64,000 bases of DNA, taken from assembly GCA_016716625.1 (NCBI GenBank), contig JADJVJ010000006.1:372001-436000 (forward strand). The letters run 5' to 3'. Positions 24,842 to 33,544 of this stretch are shown here, in pieces. This stretch comes from Nostocoides sp. GTDB lineage: Bacteria > Actinomycetota > Actinomycetes > Actinomycetales > Dermatophilaceae. Under the pieces are notes generated by a model that was not told the DNA's origin, did no database searches, and was given only the letters and a program-made list of their open reading frames with translations. The position numbers were made by a program, and so were the translations under genes. Within the stretch, counting starts at the first letter, position 1. The number at the start of each line of letters is the position of its first letter.

Positions 24842-25546
24842 CTAGGGGCGGGCGACGAAGACGTGACTGGCGAGCTCGTCCGGGAGGGAAACCCCGCTGG
24901 CCTCACTCGCGCCTAGCCGATGGAGTACGACGCGGTTGCCGTCACGACGAACGACCGCCTCGACCCCCGGCAACAGCCCGGCCGCCGTGAGGAGACCCAA
25001 GGCCTCGCTGTCGACCTGCACCGGCTCCCCAATCCGCCGGACCACGACGTTCGCCGGTTCCTCTCTCGCCACCGCGTCCACAGAGGTCACGCCGCTGAGG
25101 AAGACTCCCTCGACGTCATCGGGCCCCATGCCAAGTTCCTCAAGCCCGGGAATCGGTGTGCCATAAGGAGATTCGGTGCTCGTCGCGAGCAATGCGAGGA
25201 TCTTGCGCTCGACCCGGTCGGACATGACGTGCTCCCACCGGCACGCTTCCTCGTGGACGTGTTCCCACTCCAGGCCGATGATGTCGGCGAGCAGTCGCTC
25301 GGCGATCCGGTGCTTGCGCATGACCCGGGTCGCGAGCGCCCGGCCCTGCGTGGAGAGCACGAGGTGCCGGTCGCTGCCGACCTGGAGCAGACCGTCGCGC
25401 TCCATCCGAGCCACCGTTTGGCTCACCGTCGGGCCGGAGTGCCCCAGCCGTTCGGCGATCCGAGCCCGCAACGGCGTGATGCCTTCCTCCTCGAGCTCGT
25501 AGATCGTCCGGAGGTACATCTCCGTCGTATCGATGAGATCCGTCAC
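24842..25546 (-). CDS. DtxR/IdeR-family metal-dependent repressor
   Basis: 234 residues from GTG 25546. The winged helix near residues 20-55 (RIAERLGHSGPTVSQTVARMERDGLL) is followed by the metal-binding dimer domain with HEEACRWEHVMSD, in which Cys, Glu and His match the DtxR metal ligands, and a C-terminal SH3/FeoA-like domain. It should sense Fe(II) or Mn(II) and repress uptake or storage genes. TAGGCT at 25559-25554 lies seven bases before the start, and its TAG is the stop codon of the FkbM gene. No metal transporter is adjacent. Confidence 0.92.
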   Translation of the reverse strand: MTDLIDTTEMYLRTIYELEEEGITPLRARIAERLGHSGPTVSQTVARMERDGLLQVGSDRHLVLSTQGRALATRVMRKHRIAERLLADIIGLEWEHVHEEACRWEHVMSDRVERKILALLATSTESPYGTPIPGLEELGMGPDDVEGVFLSGVTSVDAVAREEPANVVVRRIGEPVQVDSEALGLLTAAGLLPGVEAVVRRDGNRVVLHRLGASEASGVSLPDELASHVFVARP

Positions 25547-25553
25547 AAAGGTC

Positions 25554-25559
25554 AGCCTA
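25554..25559 (-). promoter_or_regulatory. -10 box whose TAG is the stop codon of the preceding gene (dtxR-type)
   Basis: TAGGCT on the minus strand. Its first three bases are the stop of the FkbM-type gene, and the GTG of the DtxR-type gene begins seven bases after it. This is one of four such fused stop/promoter junctions in the window. Confidence 0.6.
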
Positions 25560-26435
25560 CGGTGCGAGCCGGCCGCGCAGACCGCGCGCGACCCGGCGCA
25601 CCGGACGGGCGATCGCCCGGAGGGTCTCGGACCGTCGCAGCGGCCCGGGTTCGGCCCACAACTCGTGGCTGGTCCGGTGCAGGTATTCATCGATCCGCGC
25701 CCGGACGAGCTCGTCCCAATACACGTCTCGGCCCACCAGCAGCAGGTTGTACTGGCCGGCATACTCCACGTCCCGCGCGACCGGGACCAGTCCGGCGGTC
25801 ATCAGGCGGGTGAGCACCGAGCGGACGGTGCTTTGCCCTCGCCAGATCTCCGCATCCTCCACCTCAACCTTGAGGACCTCAACCTGCCCGAGGGCCCGCT
25901 GCGCCCCGTCGAGGACCAAGCCAAGAGCGCCCTCGACGTCGATCCACATCGCGAGCCGCGCCGTCGGGTCCTCGACAAGGGTGTCCAGACGCGCCGATGG
26001 CACGGTCACCGATCGAACATGCGCCGCGTCAGAACGGCGAAGCATGGACTGCCCGGGCAAGACCGCACCCGACGGGGTGACGTCGAGGAGGATGTCGCAG
26101 GTGCCGTCGGTGTCACCGATCGCACAGTGGATGTACTCCACCCGGGTCCCCTCCAGGACGCCCGAGGCCCGGGTTGCTGCGGCGATCTCAGGGGTCGCCT
26201 CGAACGCGCGAACTCGGCAGTCGGGAAGCCGCCAGGACACCTCCAGCGAGGCCTCCGCCGCAGCGGCACCGACCTCGAGGAACTCGCTCGGCCGCGCCAG
26301 CGCGACGAGGTCGAGGAACAGGTTGTCGAGCTCCGCAGCACTGGCCTGACGACCACCCAGGGCCGTGGCGAACCGGCTCGCCTGAACCCGCAGACTGAGA
26401 TCGACGGCCTCGACCAGGCCGGGGGGCGCATTCAT
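25557..26435 (-). CDS. FkbM-family methyltransferase
   Basis: 292 residues from ATG 26435. The SAM-binding region FLEVGAAAAEASLEV (near residue 52) and the later LDTLVEDPTARLAMWIDVEGALGLVLDGA, with the conserved DVEG, mark the FkbM family of O-methyltransferases that act on polyketides, glycans or sugars. The acceptor is unknown and no biosynthetic cluster surrounds it. TAGGCT at 26448-26443, seven bases upstream, contains the stop codon of the MFS gene. Confidence 0.85.
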   Translation of the reverse strand: MNAPPGLVEAVDLSLRVQASRFATALGGRQASAAELDNLFLDLVALARPSEFLEVGAAAAEASLEVSWRLPDCRVRAFEATPEIAAATRASGVLEGTRVEYIHCAIGDTDGTCDILLDVTPSGAVLPGQSMLRRSDAAHVRSVTVPSARLDTLVEDPTARLAMWIDVEGALGLVLDGAQRALGQVEVLKVEVEDAEIWRGQSTVRSVLTRLMTAGLVPVARDVEYAGQYNLLLVGRDVYWDELVRARIDEYLHRTSHELWAEPGPLRRSETLRAIARPVRRVARGLRGRLAP

Positions 26436-26442
26436 GACGCGG

Positions 26443-26448
26443 AGCCTA
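26443..26448 (-). promoter_or_regulatory. -10 box whose TAG is the stop codon of the preceding gene (FkbM gene)
   Basis: TAGGCT on the minus strand. TAG (26448-26446) ends the MFS gene, and the FkbM ATG follows seven bases after the hexamer. The hexamer is identical to that of the next gene downstream. Confidence 0.6.
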
Positions 26449-27660
26449 TGCCGTCGGCCTCCGGTCACGGCCCCTTCTCCGGCGGTCGTGGGCCGGAAGC
26501 CAGCGAAGCATCCAGAAGCCACCGAGGACGGCGAGGCCGCCGACGGTGACGGCGCTCGCTGCCAGCGATGCCAGCGCGGTCACGCCCGCGACGACGATCG
26601 AGGCGCCGTTGTGCCCGACGAGCGAGAACATCCGCCACAACGACAGGAACGCGCCGCGGCCCTGGGCCGGTGCGCTGTCGACCCCGAGCGTCATGACGAT
26701 CCCCGAGCCCAGACCGTTGCCGACCCCGACGATGAGCGCCACCGCCATGAGGGCCGCGAAGGTGGCCGTCGACGGCAGCAGGACCAGGCCGATCCCGATG
26801 AGCATCGCGCACGGCACCGCGGAGGCTGCCCGCCCGTAGCGGTCGCTGAGCCAGCCGGCGGCGAAGAAGAGCGACACTTCGACGGCGGCGACGACCCCGA
26901 AGAGCACCGCCGTCTGCGCGGCCGACACCCCGATGTGCTCCGCCCAGAGCGGGGTCACCACGACATACGCGGACCGGGCCAGCCCGATGGCGAGGACACC
27001 GATGCCGATGGTGAGGAACACCAGACGCTGGCTGCGCAGGACGTCACGAGTGCGCACCGGGGCCGGGCGGCCACCATCCTCCGCGCCCGCGGCGTGGACC
27101 GGGTCGTGGACGGCGAGGGCGACCACGACCGCGGTGACGATGGCCGCGGCGGCCCCCACGCCGAACCCCGCCTGGGGACCCCAGGCAGCAATCGTCGGTG
27201 CCGCGAGGAAGGGCCCGACGAGAATCCCGGCGCGGGCCACCCCACCGAGCGTGGAGAGCGCCCGGGCACGGAAGTGCAGCGGCACCGAGTCGGCGATGAA
27301 GCCCTGTCGGGCCACGATGAAGGCCACCACCGCCGGGCTCTGCAGGACGATGGCCAAGGCCAGCCACGCCACCGAGGGAGCCGTCGCGGCGAGGATCATC
27401 GCCACGATCATCAGGCCCCCGGAGAGCAACAGTGTCCGACGCTCCCCGAACCGGTCGACGACCTTGCCGACCGGCACCGCGATCAGGAACTCGGCGATCG
27501 TGCCGAGCCCGACGAGCAGGGCGGCCACCTCGACCGTGGCCCCGAGCGCACGGCCCGAGAGCGCCACGATGGGCATCGTCGCGCCAGCCGTGATCCCCCA
27601 GAAGAACGTCGGAAGGTAGGCCGGCGCCACGAGTCGGCGAAGAATGGCGGCATCGGTCAT
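26446..27660 (-). CDS. MFS transporter of the sugar-efflux type
   Basis: 404 residues with about twelve membrane segments. The loop motif GKVVDRFGERRTLLLSGG between TM2 and TM3, and the equivalent GWLSDRYGRAASAVPCA in the second half, show the MFS duplication. Sequence character suggests an exporter; the substrate is unknown. The start follows AGGAC and has no box at leaderless spacing. It is divergent from the thioesterase-like gene, 39 bases apart. Confidence 0.82.
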   Translation of the reverse strand: MTDAAILRRLVAPAYLPTFFWGITAGATMPIVALSGRALGATVEVAALLVGLGTIAEFLIAVPVGKVVDRFGERRTLLLSGGLMIVAMILAATAPSVAWLALAIVLQSPAVVAFIVARQGFIADSVPLHFRARALSTLGGVARAGILVGPFLAAPTIAAWGPQAGFGVGAAAAIVTAVVVALAVHDPVHAAGAEDGGRPAPVRTRDVLRSQRLVFLTIGIGVLAIGLARSAYVVVTPLWAEHIGVSAAQTAVLFGVVAAVEVSLFFAAGWLSDRYGRAASAVPCAMLIGIGLVLLPSTATFAALMAVALIVGVGNGLGSGIVMTLGVDSAPAQGRGAFLSLWRMFSLVGHNGASIVVAGVTALASLAASAVTVGGLAVLGGFWMLRWLPAHDRRRRGRDRRPTA

Positions 27661-27699
27661 GTCCTGGCCGACGATACGCCGAGCCGGTACGTTGCGAAG

Positions 27700-28416
27700 A
27701 TGACGGTGACCATCGAACGCCGCTACTGCGGCCCGCCGGAGTCCGGCAACGGCGGGTATGTCGCCGGCCTGCTCGCCGGCCGGGTGCAGCCGACGAGCAC
27801 GCGCCCGGCCGTCACGGTCCGGCTCAGTTCCCCGCCCCCGCTGGAGCGTCCGCTCACCGTCGGCGGCTACGGCGCGCTCGTGCTCCTCCAGGATCGGACC
27901 ACGACCATCGCCACCGCCTGCCCGGCCGCCGCACTCGACGGCACGTTCCCCGAGGCGGTCGACCTTGAGACCGCACGCGCCGCCCAGGCTGGCTTTCCCG
28001 GCCTGGTCTCCCACCCATTCCCGTCCTGCTTCGTGTGCGGGACCGACCGGCCCGCCCCGGACGGCCTCGGCATCTACCCCGGGCCGCTGAGCGACGGCAG
28101 CGGCCGGTTCGCGGCGAGCTGGACCCCCACCGAGTCCTCGGTGCCGCACCTGTGGGGCGCGCTCGACTGCCCCGGAGGCTGGTCCAGTGGGCTCGACGAG
28201 CGTCCGATGGTCCTCGGAACGATGACTCTGCAGACCCTCGCGGTGCTCCCGCCGGTCGGCGCGCCGACCGTTGTCGTCGCCGCGCCCCGCGGCACCCAGG
28301 GACGCAAGTTCCACTGTGCCTCTGCCTTGTATGCCGTCGACGGTCGGCTGCTGGCCCGCGCCGAAGCGACCTGGCTGGCCATCGACCCCACCACGGTGCG
28401 GCCGCGGGACGGCTGA
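27700..28416 (+). CDS. Hotdog-fold thioesterase-like protein
   Basis: 238 residues. Features are the opening GGYVAGLLAGRVQ, a central FPSCFVCGTDR with GLGIYPGP, and the closing SALYAVDGRLLARAEATWL, typical of tandem-hotdog acyl-CoA thioesterase-like proteins of actinobacteria. The catalytic residue cannot be identified with confidence. TACGTT at 27688-27693 is six bases before the ATG (leaderless). It might hydrolyse acyl-CoA, given the acyl-CoA enzymes elsewhere in the window, but this is inference. Confidence 0.68.
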   Translation: MTVTIERRYCGPPESGNGGYVAGLLAGRVQPTSTRPAVTVRLSSPPPLERPLTVGGYGALVLLQDRTTTIATACPAAALDGTFPEAVDLETARAAQAGFPGLVSHPFPSCFVCGTDRPAPDGLGIYPGPLSDGSGRFAASWTPTESSVPHLWGALDCPGGWSSGLDERPMVLGTMTLQTLAVLPPVGAPTVVVAAPRGTQGRKFHCASALYAVDGRLLARAEATWLAIDPTTVRPRDG

Positions 28417-28475
28417 ACCTCTCGCACAGGGCCGAACTCACGGCGAGTCGAAACCCACGGCATACGATCGGGAAC

Positions 28476-29153
28476 GTGGAGCACACGCGGACCGACTACA
28501 CCGGCGAGGGGCTCTCCGAGGACGCCCTCGCACCCACCCCCTACGCCCAGGCCCGGCTCTGGGTCGACGAGGCGGTGGCCCGCGCGACCGTGGCCGGGGA
28601 CGTGCCCGAACCGCTGGCGCTCTCGCTCGCGACCGTCGACGCCGAGGGTGTGCCCAACGTCCGCACGGTTCTCATGCGGTTTTTCGACGAGCGCGGCCCG
28701 GGGTTCGTCAGCTGCCTCACCTCGACCAAGGGCCGCGAACTCGCCGGCAACCCGGCGGCGGCCATCGCACTCACCTGGCCCTCGATGTTCCGCGCGATCC
28801 GCTTCCGTGGACGCACCGAACTCGTCGAGCGGGACGAGGTGGAGCGCTACTTCGACACCCGCCCGTACGGATCCCGGATCTCGGCATGGACCTCACGACA
28901 GAGTGAGCCGATCGCCTCCCGGGCGGCCCTGGAGGCCGAATACGAACGTCGGCTCGCGCAGTTCCCGGAGCGGGGCGAGGCCGGGGAGGTTCCGGTGCCG
29001 GACTTCTGGGGCGGGTACCGGCTGGTGCCGCACGAGGTCGAGTTCTGGGGAGGGCGGCGCAGCCGGCTGCACGACCGGATCGTGTTCACCCGGGTCGGCG
29101 AGGGGACCCTCGGCGACGCGGCTGCGTGGCGGGTCCATCGCCGCCAGCCCTGA
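28476..29153 (+). CDS. pdxH: Pyridoxamine 5'-phosphate oxidase
   Basis: 225 residues from GTG 28476. The sequence spans PNVRTVLMRFFDERGPGFVS, GRTELVERDEVERYFDTRPYGSRISAWTSRQSEPI and the C-terminal WGGYRLVPHEVEFWGGRRSRLHDRI, all standard PdxH segments that bind FMN and PNP/PMP. It makes pyridoxal phosphate. TACGAT at 28463-28468 lies seven bases before the GTG and overlaps a GGCATAC word. Several PLP enzymes (SerC, GabT, the decarboxylase) are in the window. Confidence 0.95.
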   Translation: MEHTRTDYTGEGLSEDALAPTPYAQARLWVDEAVARATVAGDVPEPLALSLATVDAEGVPNVRTVLMRFFDERGPGFVSCLTSTKGRELAGNPAAAIALTWPSMFRAIRFRGRTELVERDEVERYFDTRPYGSRISAWTSRQSEPIASRAALEAEYERRLAQFPERGEAGEVPVPDFWGGYRLVPHEVEFWGGRRSRLHDRIVFTRVGEGTLGDAAAWRVHRRQP

Positions 29154-29334
29154 CCTTGGGTGCAGCTGTTTGCCGTATGCCGTCCTACGGACCGGAGACG
29201 ACACAACCTGCTCCGCGGTGCACAATGGGCAGGCCGCACGATTCGCGTCCCTCACGGCGCGAGGCACCACCACGCCATACCGTGTCGGAGAAGTCGACCG
29301 ACCGGTCGGCGACGCGCGCAACAGGAGGAGACAG

Positions 29335-30441
29335 ATGGGCGAGCGGGACCCGGGGTTCGTTCCCGGACTCGAGGGAGTCGTCGCGTTCGAGACCGAGATC
29401 GCCGAGCCCGACAAGGAAGGTGGGGCGCTGCGGTACCGCGGAGTCGACCTCAACGACCTCGTCGGCAAGGTGTCCTTCGGTCAGGTGTGGGGTCTTCTCG
29501 TCGACGACGAGCTCGATCCGGGTCTGCCGCCCGCGGAACCGTTCCCGCTGCCCGTACACAGCGGGAACATCCGGGTCGACGTCCAGTCGGCGCTGGCTCA
29601 GCTCGCGCCGCTGTGGGGTTTCCGTCCGCTGCTCGACATCTCGCCGGAGCAGGCCCGCGAGGACCTTGCCCGGGCCTCGGTCATGGCGCTGTCGTTCATC
29701 GCGCAGTCCGCGCACGGCCAGGGCAGCCCGATGGTCCCGCAGAGCCGGGTCGATGAGGGCCGCACCATCGTCGAGCGGTTCATGATCCGGTGGCGGGGCG
29801 AGCCCGACCCGGCCCATGTCGAGGCCATCGACGCCTACTTCATCTCTGCGGCCGAGCACGGCATGAACGCCTCGACCTTTACCGCCCGGGTCATCGCCTC
29901 CACCGGTGCCGATGTCGCGGCCTGCCTCTCCGGGGCGATCGGGGCGCTCTCCGGTCCGCTCCACGGCGGGGCACCCTCGCGGGCGCAGCACATGATCGAG
30001 GGCGTGGAGCAGTTGGGCGACGCCCGCGCCTACGTCAAGGCCGTCATGGACCGCAAGGAGCGGCTCATGGGCTTCGGGCACCGGGTGTACCGGGCCTACG
30101 ACCCGCGGGCCGCGGTGCTCCGCGAAACCTGCCGGCGTCTCGGGGCGCCCCGCTACGAAGTGGCCCTCGAACTCGAGAAGGCGGCCATCGCCGAACTTGC
30201 CGAGCGTTACCCCGACCGGAAGATGGAGACCAACGTCGACTACTGGGCGGCAGTGCTGCTCGACTTCGCCGATGTCCCCGGCGAGATGATGACGCCGCTG
30301 TTCGCCAGCGCCCGGACGGCCGGCTGGTCCGCACACATCCTCGAGCAGAAGGTCACCGGCCGACTTGTGCGCCCGAGCGCTCGGTATGTCGGCCACGGCC
30401 CGCGGCCACTGTCCGACGTCAAGGGCTACCGTACTTCCTGA
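29335..30441 (+). CDS. citA: Citrate synthase 2
   Basis: 368 residues, the length of the short actinobacterial citrate synthase. Active-site regions include GPLHGGAPSRAQHM with its His, MGFGHRVYRAYDPRA with the second His, and the Asp in LLDFADVPGEM. The enzyme condenses acetyl-CoA (or propionyl-CoA in some relatives) with oxaloacetate. A clear ribosome binding site GGAGGAG (29324-29330) precedes the ATG. pdxH-citA-serC order is shared with other Micrococcales. Confidence 0.93.
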   Translation: MGERDPGFVPGLEGVVAFETEIAEPDKEGGALRYRGVDLNDLVGKVSFGQVWGLLVDDELDPGLPPAEPFPLPVHSGNIRVDVQSALAQLAPLWGFRPLLDISPEQAREDLARASVMALSFIAQSAHGQGSPMVPQSRVDEGRTIVERFMIRWRGEPDPAHVEAIDAYFISAAEHGMNASTFTARVIASTGADVAACLSGAIGALSGPLHGGAPSRAQHMIEGVEQLGDARAYVKAVMDRKERLMGFGHRVYRAYDPRAAVLRETCRRLGAPRYEVALELEKAAIAELAERYPDRKMETNVDYWAAVLLDFADVPGEMMTPLFASARTAGWSAHILEQKVTGRLVRPSARYVGHGPRPLSDVKGYRTS

Positions 30442-30472
30442 CCCGCCCTGACATTTCCTGCTCCTCACCTAA

Positions 30473-30488
30473 CCTCTGCTAGCAGAGG
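30473..30488. promoter_or_regulatory. 16-nt palindrome between citA and serC
   Basis: CCTCTGCTAGCAGAGG is a perfect palindrome without spacer, 31 bases after the citA stop and 214 bases before serC. It could be a regulator site for serC or a short hairpin ending citA. No partner site is visible. Confidence 0.4.
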
Positions 30489-30511
30489 ATGCGTCAACCC
30501 CATAGGGCAGG

Positions 30512-30554
30512 GCGCAAGGGCCAAGGGCGCAGGGCCAAGGGCGCAGGGAGCAGG
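30512..30554 (+). repeat. Three purine-rich 14-15 bp direct repeats
   Basis: The units GCGCAAGGGCCAAGG (30512-30526), GCGCAGGGCCAAGG (30527-30540) and GCGCAGGGAGCAGG (30541-30554) follow one another, then GGGAACGGGGAGACGGG. The strand is nearly free of T from 30505 to 30569 and carries many GGG runs, so it could fold into a G-quadruplex. It lies in the 260-base space before serC, which holds no gene. Confidence 0.7.
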
Positions 30555-30701
30555 GAACGGGGAGACGGGTGAAGAGGTCACCCCGCTGTTCCAGGTGGTG
30601 GAACTCACAGGCGCGCGCCCGCCATACCGGACAAAGATGGACGACATCCGTATGCCGCCGACGACGCCGGCCCCAGCCATCAGCGCAAGTGAGGCTTACC
30701 C

Positions 30702-31845
30702 GTGACCCTGACCAACGCCAGCCCCCACGACCTGGTACTCCCCGCAGACCTCAAGCCGCGGGACGGACGTTTCGGATCGGGCCCGAGCAAGGTCCGGCCC
30801 GATCAGGCCGACCGGGTCGCCGCCGTGGGCAGCTCCCTGCTGGGCACGAGCCACCGCCAAGCCCCGGTCAAGGGCATGGTCAAGGCGATCCGCGAGGGGC
30901 TGGCGGAGTTCTTCGGCCTCCCCGACGGCTACGAGGTCGTCCTCGGCAATGGCGGAGCGACGGCCTTTTGGGATATCGCCGCCTTCGGGCTCGTCCGCGA
31001 CCGAGCCCAGCACCTCACCTTCGGCGAGTTCTCCGCGAAATTCGCCAGCGTGACCACCGCGCGCTCCGTTCCTTGGTGAGCCGACGGTCATCACGAGCGC
31101 TCCGGGCACCCGGCCCGAGCCGCGCGCCGAGGCCGGGGTCGACGTCTATGCCTGGGCGCACAACGAGACGAGCACCGGGGTCATGGCGCCGGTGCGCCGC
31201 GTTGAGGGCGCCGACCGCGACGCGCTCGTCCTCATCGACGCCACCTCCGGGGCTGGCGGCCTGGCCGTCGACGTCGCTGAGAGCGACGTGTACTACTTCG
31301 CCCCGCAGAAATCGTTCGCCGCCGACGGTGGCCTGTGGCTGGCCCTCTTCTCCCCCGCCGCGCTGGCCCGCGTCGACGAGGTTCTCGGCAGTGGCCGGTG
31401 GGTGCCGGACTTCTTCAACCTGCGCACCGCCATCGACAACAGCCGCCTCGACCAGACCTACAACACCCCGGCGCTGGCGACGCTCGTCATGCTCCAGGCC
31501 CAGGTCGAGTGGCTCAACGCCCAGGGCGGGCTCGCGTGGGCGAGCGCTCGGACCGCCGACTCCTCCGGGCGGCTCTATGCCTGGGCCGAGGCGAGCGAGT
31601 ATGCCGTGCCGTTCGTCACCGACCCGGCGAACCGCTCCCAGGTCGTCGCGACCATCGACTTCGCCGACAGCGTCGATGCGGCCGCGATCGCCACGGTGCT
31701 GCGGGCCAACGGGATTGTCGATGTGGAGCCGTACCGCAAGCTCGGCCGCAACCAGCTTCGCGTTGCGTGCTTCCCGGCGGTGGAGCCCGATGACGTCAGT
31801 GCACTCATCGGCTGCATCGACTACATCGTCGAACGCCTGGGCTGA
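30702..31845 (+). pseudogene. serC: Phosphoserine aminotransferase split by a frameshift
   Basis: Residues 1-122 run in frame from GTG 30702 (SGPSKVRPDQ, GTSHRQAPVK, LGNGGATAFWD). After VTTA the frame breaks inside GCGCGC (31059-31064) and ends at TGA 31077-31079. Dropping one base restores APFLGEPTVITSAPGTRPEP and the rest, including AWAHNETSTGV and the PLP lysine in FAPQKSFA, to TGA 31843-31845, about 380 residues in all. The second part is well conserved. The gene makes phosphoserine for serine and is normally essential without serine. A sequencing error, recent mutation or slippage are the alternatives. It has no visible -10 box at leaderless distance. Confidence 0.85.
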
Positions 31846-31870
31846 GACCCGGGCCGCCCCCAACGGGCAC

Positions 31871-31909
31871 CTGCCCGGCAGACCCGCGTTAGCGGATGAT
31901 GCCGGGCAG
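31871..31909. terminator. Hairpin at the convergent serC and NCS2-operon ends
   Basis: CTGCCCGGCA (31871-31880) and TGCCGGGCAG (31900-31909) form a 10-bp stem around 19 bases, extended by CAC/GTG with one bulged base. The right arm lies inside the last codons of the 31-residue minus-strand gene. It can end both convergent transcripts. Confidence 0.6.
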
Positions 31910-31984
31910 GGTGCCGATGAGCGCGACGACGACGAGGAGGCCGAGCACGGCCAGGGTGGCCCGGCGACGGAAGGACGGGGTCAT
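31889..31984 (-). CDS. 31-residue single-span membrane protein, transporter-associated
   Basis: MTPSFRRR followed by the hydrophobic ATLAVLGLLVVVALIGTLPG and IIR. The ATG has GACAAT six bases upstream, a variant -10 box, so it may have its own leaderless mRNA as well as readthrough from the NCS2 permease gene, which ends 20 bases before it. Other actinobacteria carry similar tiny membrane proteins (the SGM_5486 type) beside NCS2 permeases. A role in stabilising the transporter is inferred. Confidence 0.6.
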   Translation of the reverse strand: MTPSFRRRATLAVLGLLVVVALIGTLPGIIR

Positions 31985-32004
31985 GGCCCCATTGTCCCAG
32001 CCCG

Positions 32005-33537
32005 TCAGGAGAAGAGCGCCTCGATCGGTCCGATCGCGAAATAGAGGACGAAGAGCCCGGCGATGAGCCACATGAGCGGCTTCACCGCGGAGGCCTTGCC
32101 GCGGACCACCTTGATGAGCACATACGCGATGAAGCCAGCCCCGATGCCGACGGTGATCGAGTAGGTGAACGGCATGAGCACGATGGTGAGGAATGCCGGA
32201 ATGGCGATCTCCACGTCGTCCCAGTCGATGCCCTTGACCTGCTGCATCATGAGGAACCCGACGAGCACCAGAGCGGGGACAGCGGCCTCGTTGGGGATGA
32301 GCGTCACCAGCGGGCTGAAGATGATCGAGAGCAGGAAGAGCACACCGGTCACCACCGAGGCCAGACCCGTGCGCGCGCCTTCGCCGACACCGGAGGCGGA
32401 CTCGATGTAGGAGGTGTTGGAGGAGACCCCGGCGGCGCCGCCGGCGGCCGCGGCGATGGAGTCCACGATGAGGATCTGCTGGGTGTTCGGCGGGTTGCCC
32501 TCCTCGTCGAGGAGACCGGCCTCGGCGCCGATTGCCGTCATCGTGCCCATGGTGTCGAAGAAGTCGGCGAGCATGAGCGTGAAGACCAGGAGGATGGCCG
32601 CCACCGCACCGACCCGGGAGAAGGACCCGAAGAGGTTGAACTCTCCGAGCGTGCCGAAGTTGATGTCGGCGAGCTTGTCGGGCCAGGCGGGCACGTTGAG
32701 GTTCCAGCCGGCGGGGTTGATCTTGTTCGTGCCGTCCGCGTTCTGACCGACGACCGTGGGGCCGATCTTGCCCACCGATTCGACGATGATGGCGAGGATC
32801 GTCATGAGCACGATGGAAATGACGATGGCGCCCTTCACCTTGCGCACCCAGAGCGCCACGATCAGGATGAGCCCGGCGACGAAGACCAGCGTGGGCCAGC
32901 CGCCGAGCTTGCCACCGATGCCGAGTTCGACCGGCACCGGGCCCACTCCCGTCCGCCGGACGAAGCCCGCGTCAACGAGCCCGATGAGCGCGATGAAGAG
33001 GCCGATCCCGACCGAGATGGCGATCTTGAGTTGGGCTGGGACGGCGTGGAAGACCGCTTGCCGGAAGCCGGTGAGGACGAGAACGAGGATGATGAGGCCC
33101 TCCAGGACGACCAGACCCATCGCGTCGGCCCAGGTCATCTTCGTGGCGATGCCGAACGCGACGAAGGCGTTGAGCCCGAGCCCGGTGGCGAGCGCGAGCG
33201 GGTAGTTGGCCACGACACCCATGAGGATCGTGACCACCCCGGCCACGAGTGCCGTGCCGGCCGCGATGGCCGCGAGGTTGGGGGCGTCCCCGCCGCCGAG
33301 GAACTTGCCGTCACCGTCCTTGACGAACCCGAGGATGAGCGGGTTGAGCACGACGATGTAGGCCATGGTGAAGAACGTGGCCAACCCGCCGCGCACCTCC
33401 TGACCGACGGTGGTCCCCCGCTCGGAGAGTTTGAAATAGGAGTCCAGGAAACCGCCCGAGGCCGCCTTGGCAGGGGTGCGGACAGGGGTGCGGACAGGGG
33501 CTTTTGCGGTGGGTTTGCCACCAGATCGCTTCGCCAT
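32005..33537 (-). CDS. NCS2-family purine permease (AzgA/PbuG type)
   Basis: 510 residues. The first-helix region GLATFFTMAYIVVLNPLILG, GLGLNAFVAFGI and the substrate motif near FFDTMGTMTAIG are typical of the AzgA branch, which imports adenine, guanine or hypoxanthine with protons. About twelve membrane helices are visible. The N-terminus has short TPVRTPVRTPAK repeats encoded by 12-bp DNA repeats. TATGGT at 33550-33545 is seven bases before the ATG, which excludes the in-frame ATG at 33558. It is divergent from the SDR gene across only 38 bases. Confidence 0.92.
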   Translation of the reverse strand: MAKRSGGKPTAKAPVRTPVRTPAKAASGGFLDSYFKLSERGTTVGQEVRGGLATFFTMAYIVVLNPLILGFVKDGDGKFLGGGDAPNLAAIAAGTALVAGVVTILMGVVANYPLALATGLGLNAFVAFGIATKMTWADAMGLVVLEGLIILVLVLTGFRQAVFHAVPAQLKIAISVGIGLFIALIGLVDAGFVRRTGVGPVPVELGIGGKLGGWPTLVFVAGLILIVALWVRKVKGAIVISIVLMTILAIIVESVGKIGPTVVGQNADGTNKINPAGWNLNVPAWPDKLADINFGTLGEFNLFGSFSRVGAVAAILLVFTLMLADFFDTMGTMTAIGAEAGLLDEEGNPPNTQQILIVDSIAAAAGGAAGVSSNTSYIESASGVGEGARTGLASVVTGVLFLLSIIFSPLVTLIPNEAAVPALVLVGFLMMQQVKGIDWDDVEIAIPAFLTIVLMPFTYSITVGIGAGFIAYVLIKVVRGKASAVKPLMWLIAGLFVLYFAIGPIEALFS

Positions 33538-33544
33538 GCCCCGC

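Noticed and set aside
30702..31079. Functional 125-residue truncated SerC
   Set aside because: It lacks the PLP lysine and most of the fold, and the matching remainder continues in the adjacent frame, so this is a break rather than a short enzyme.
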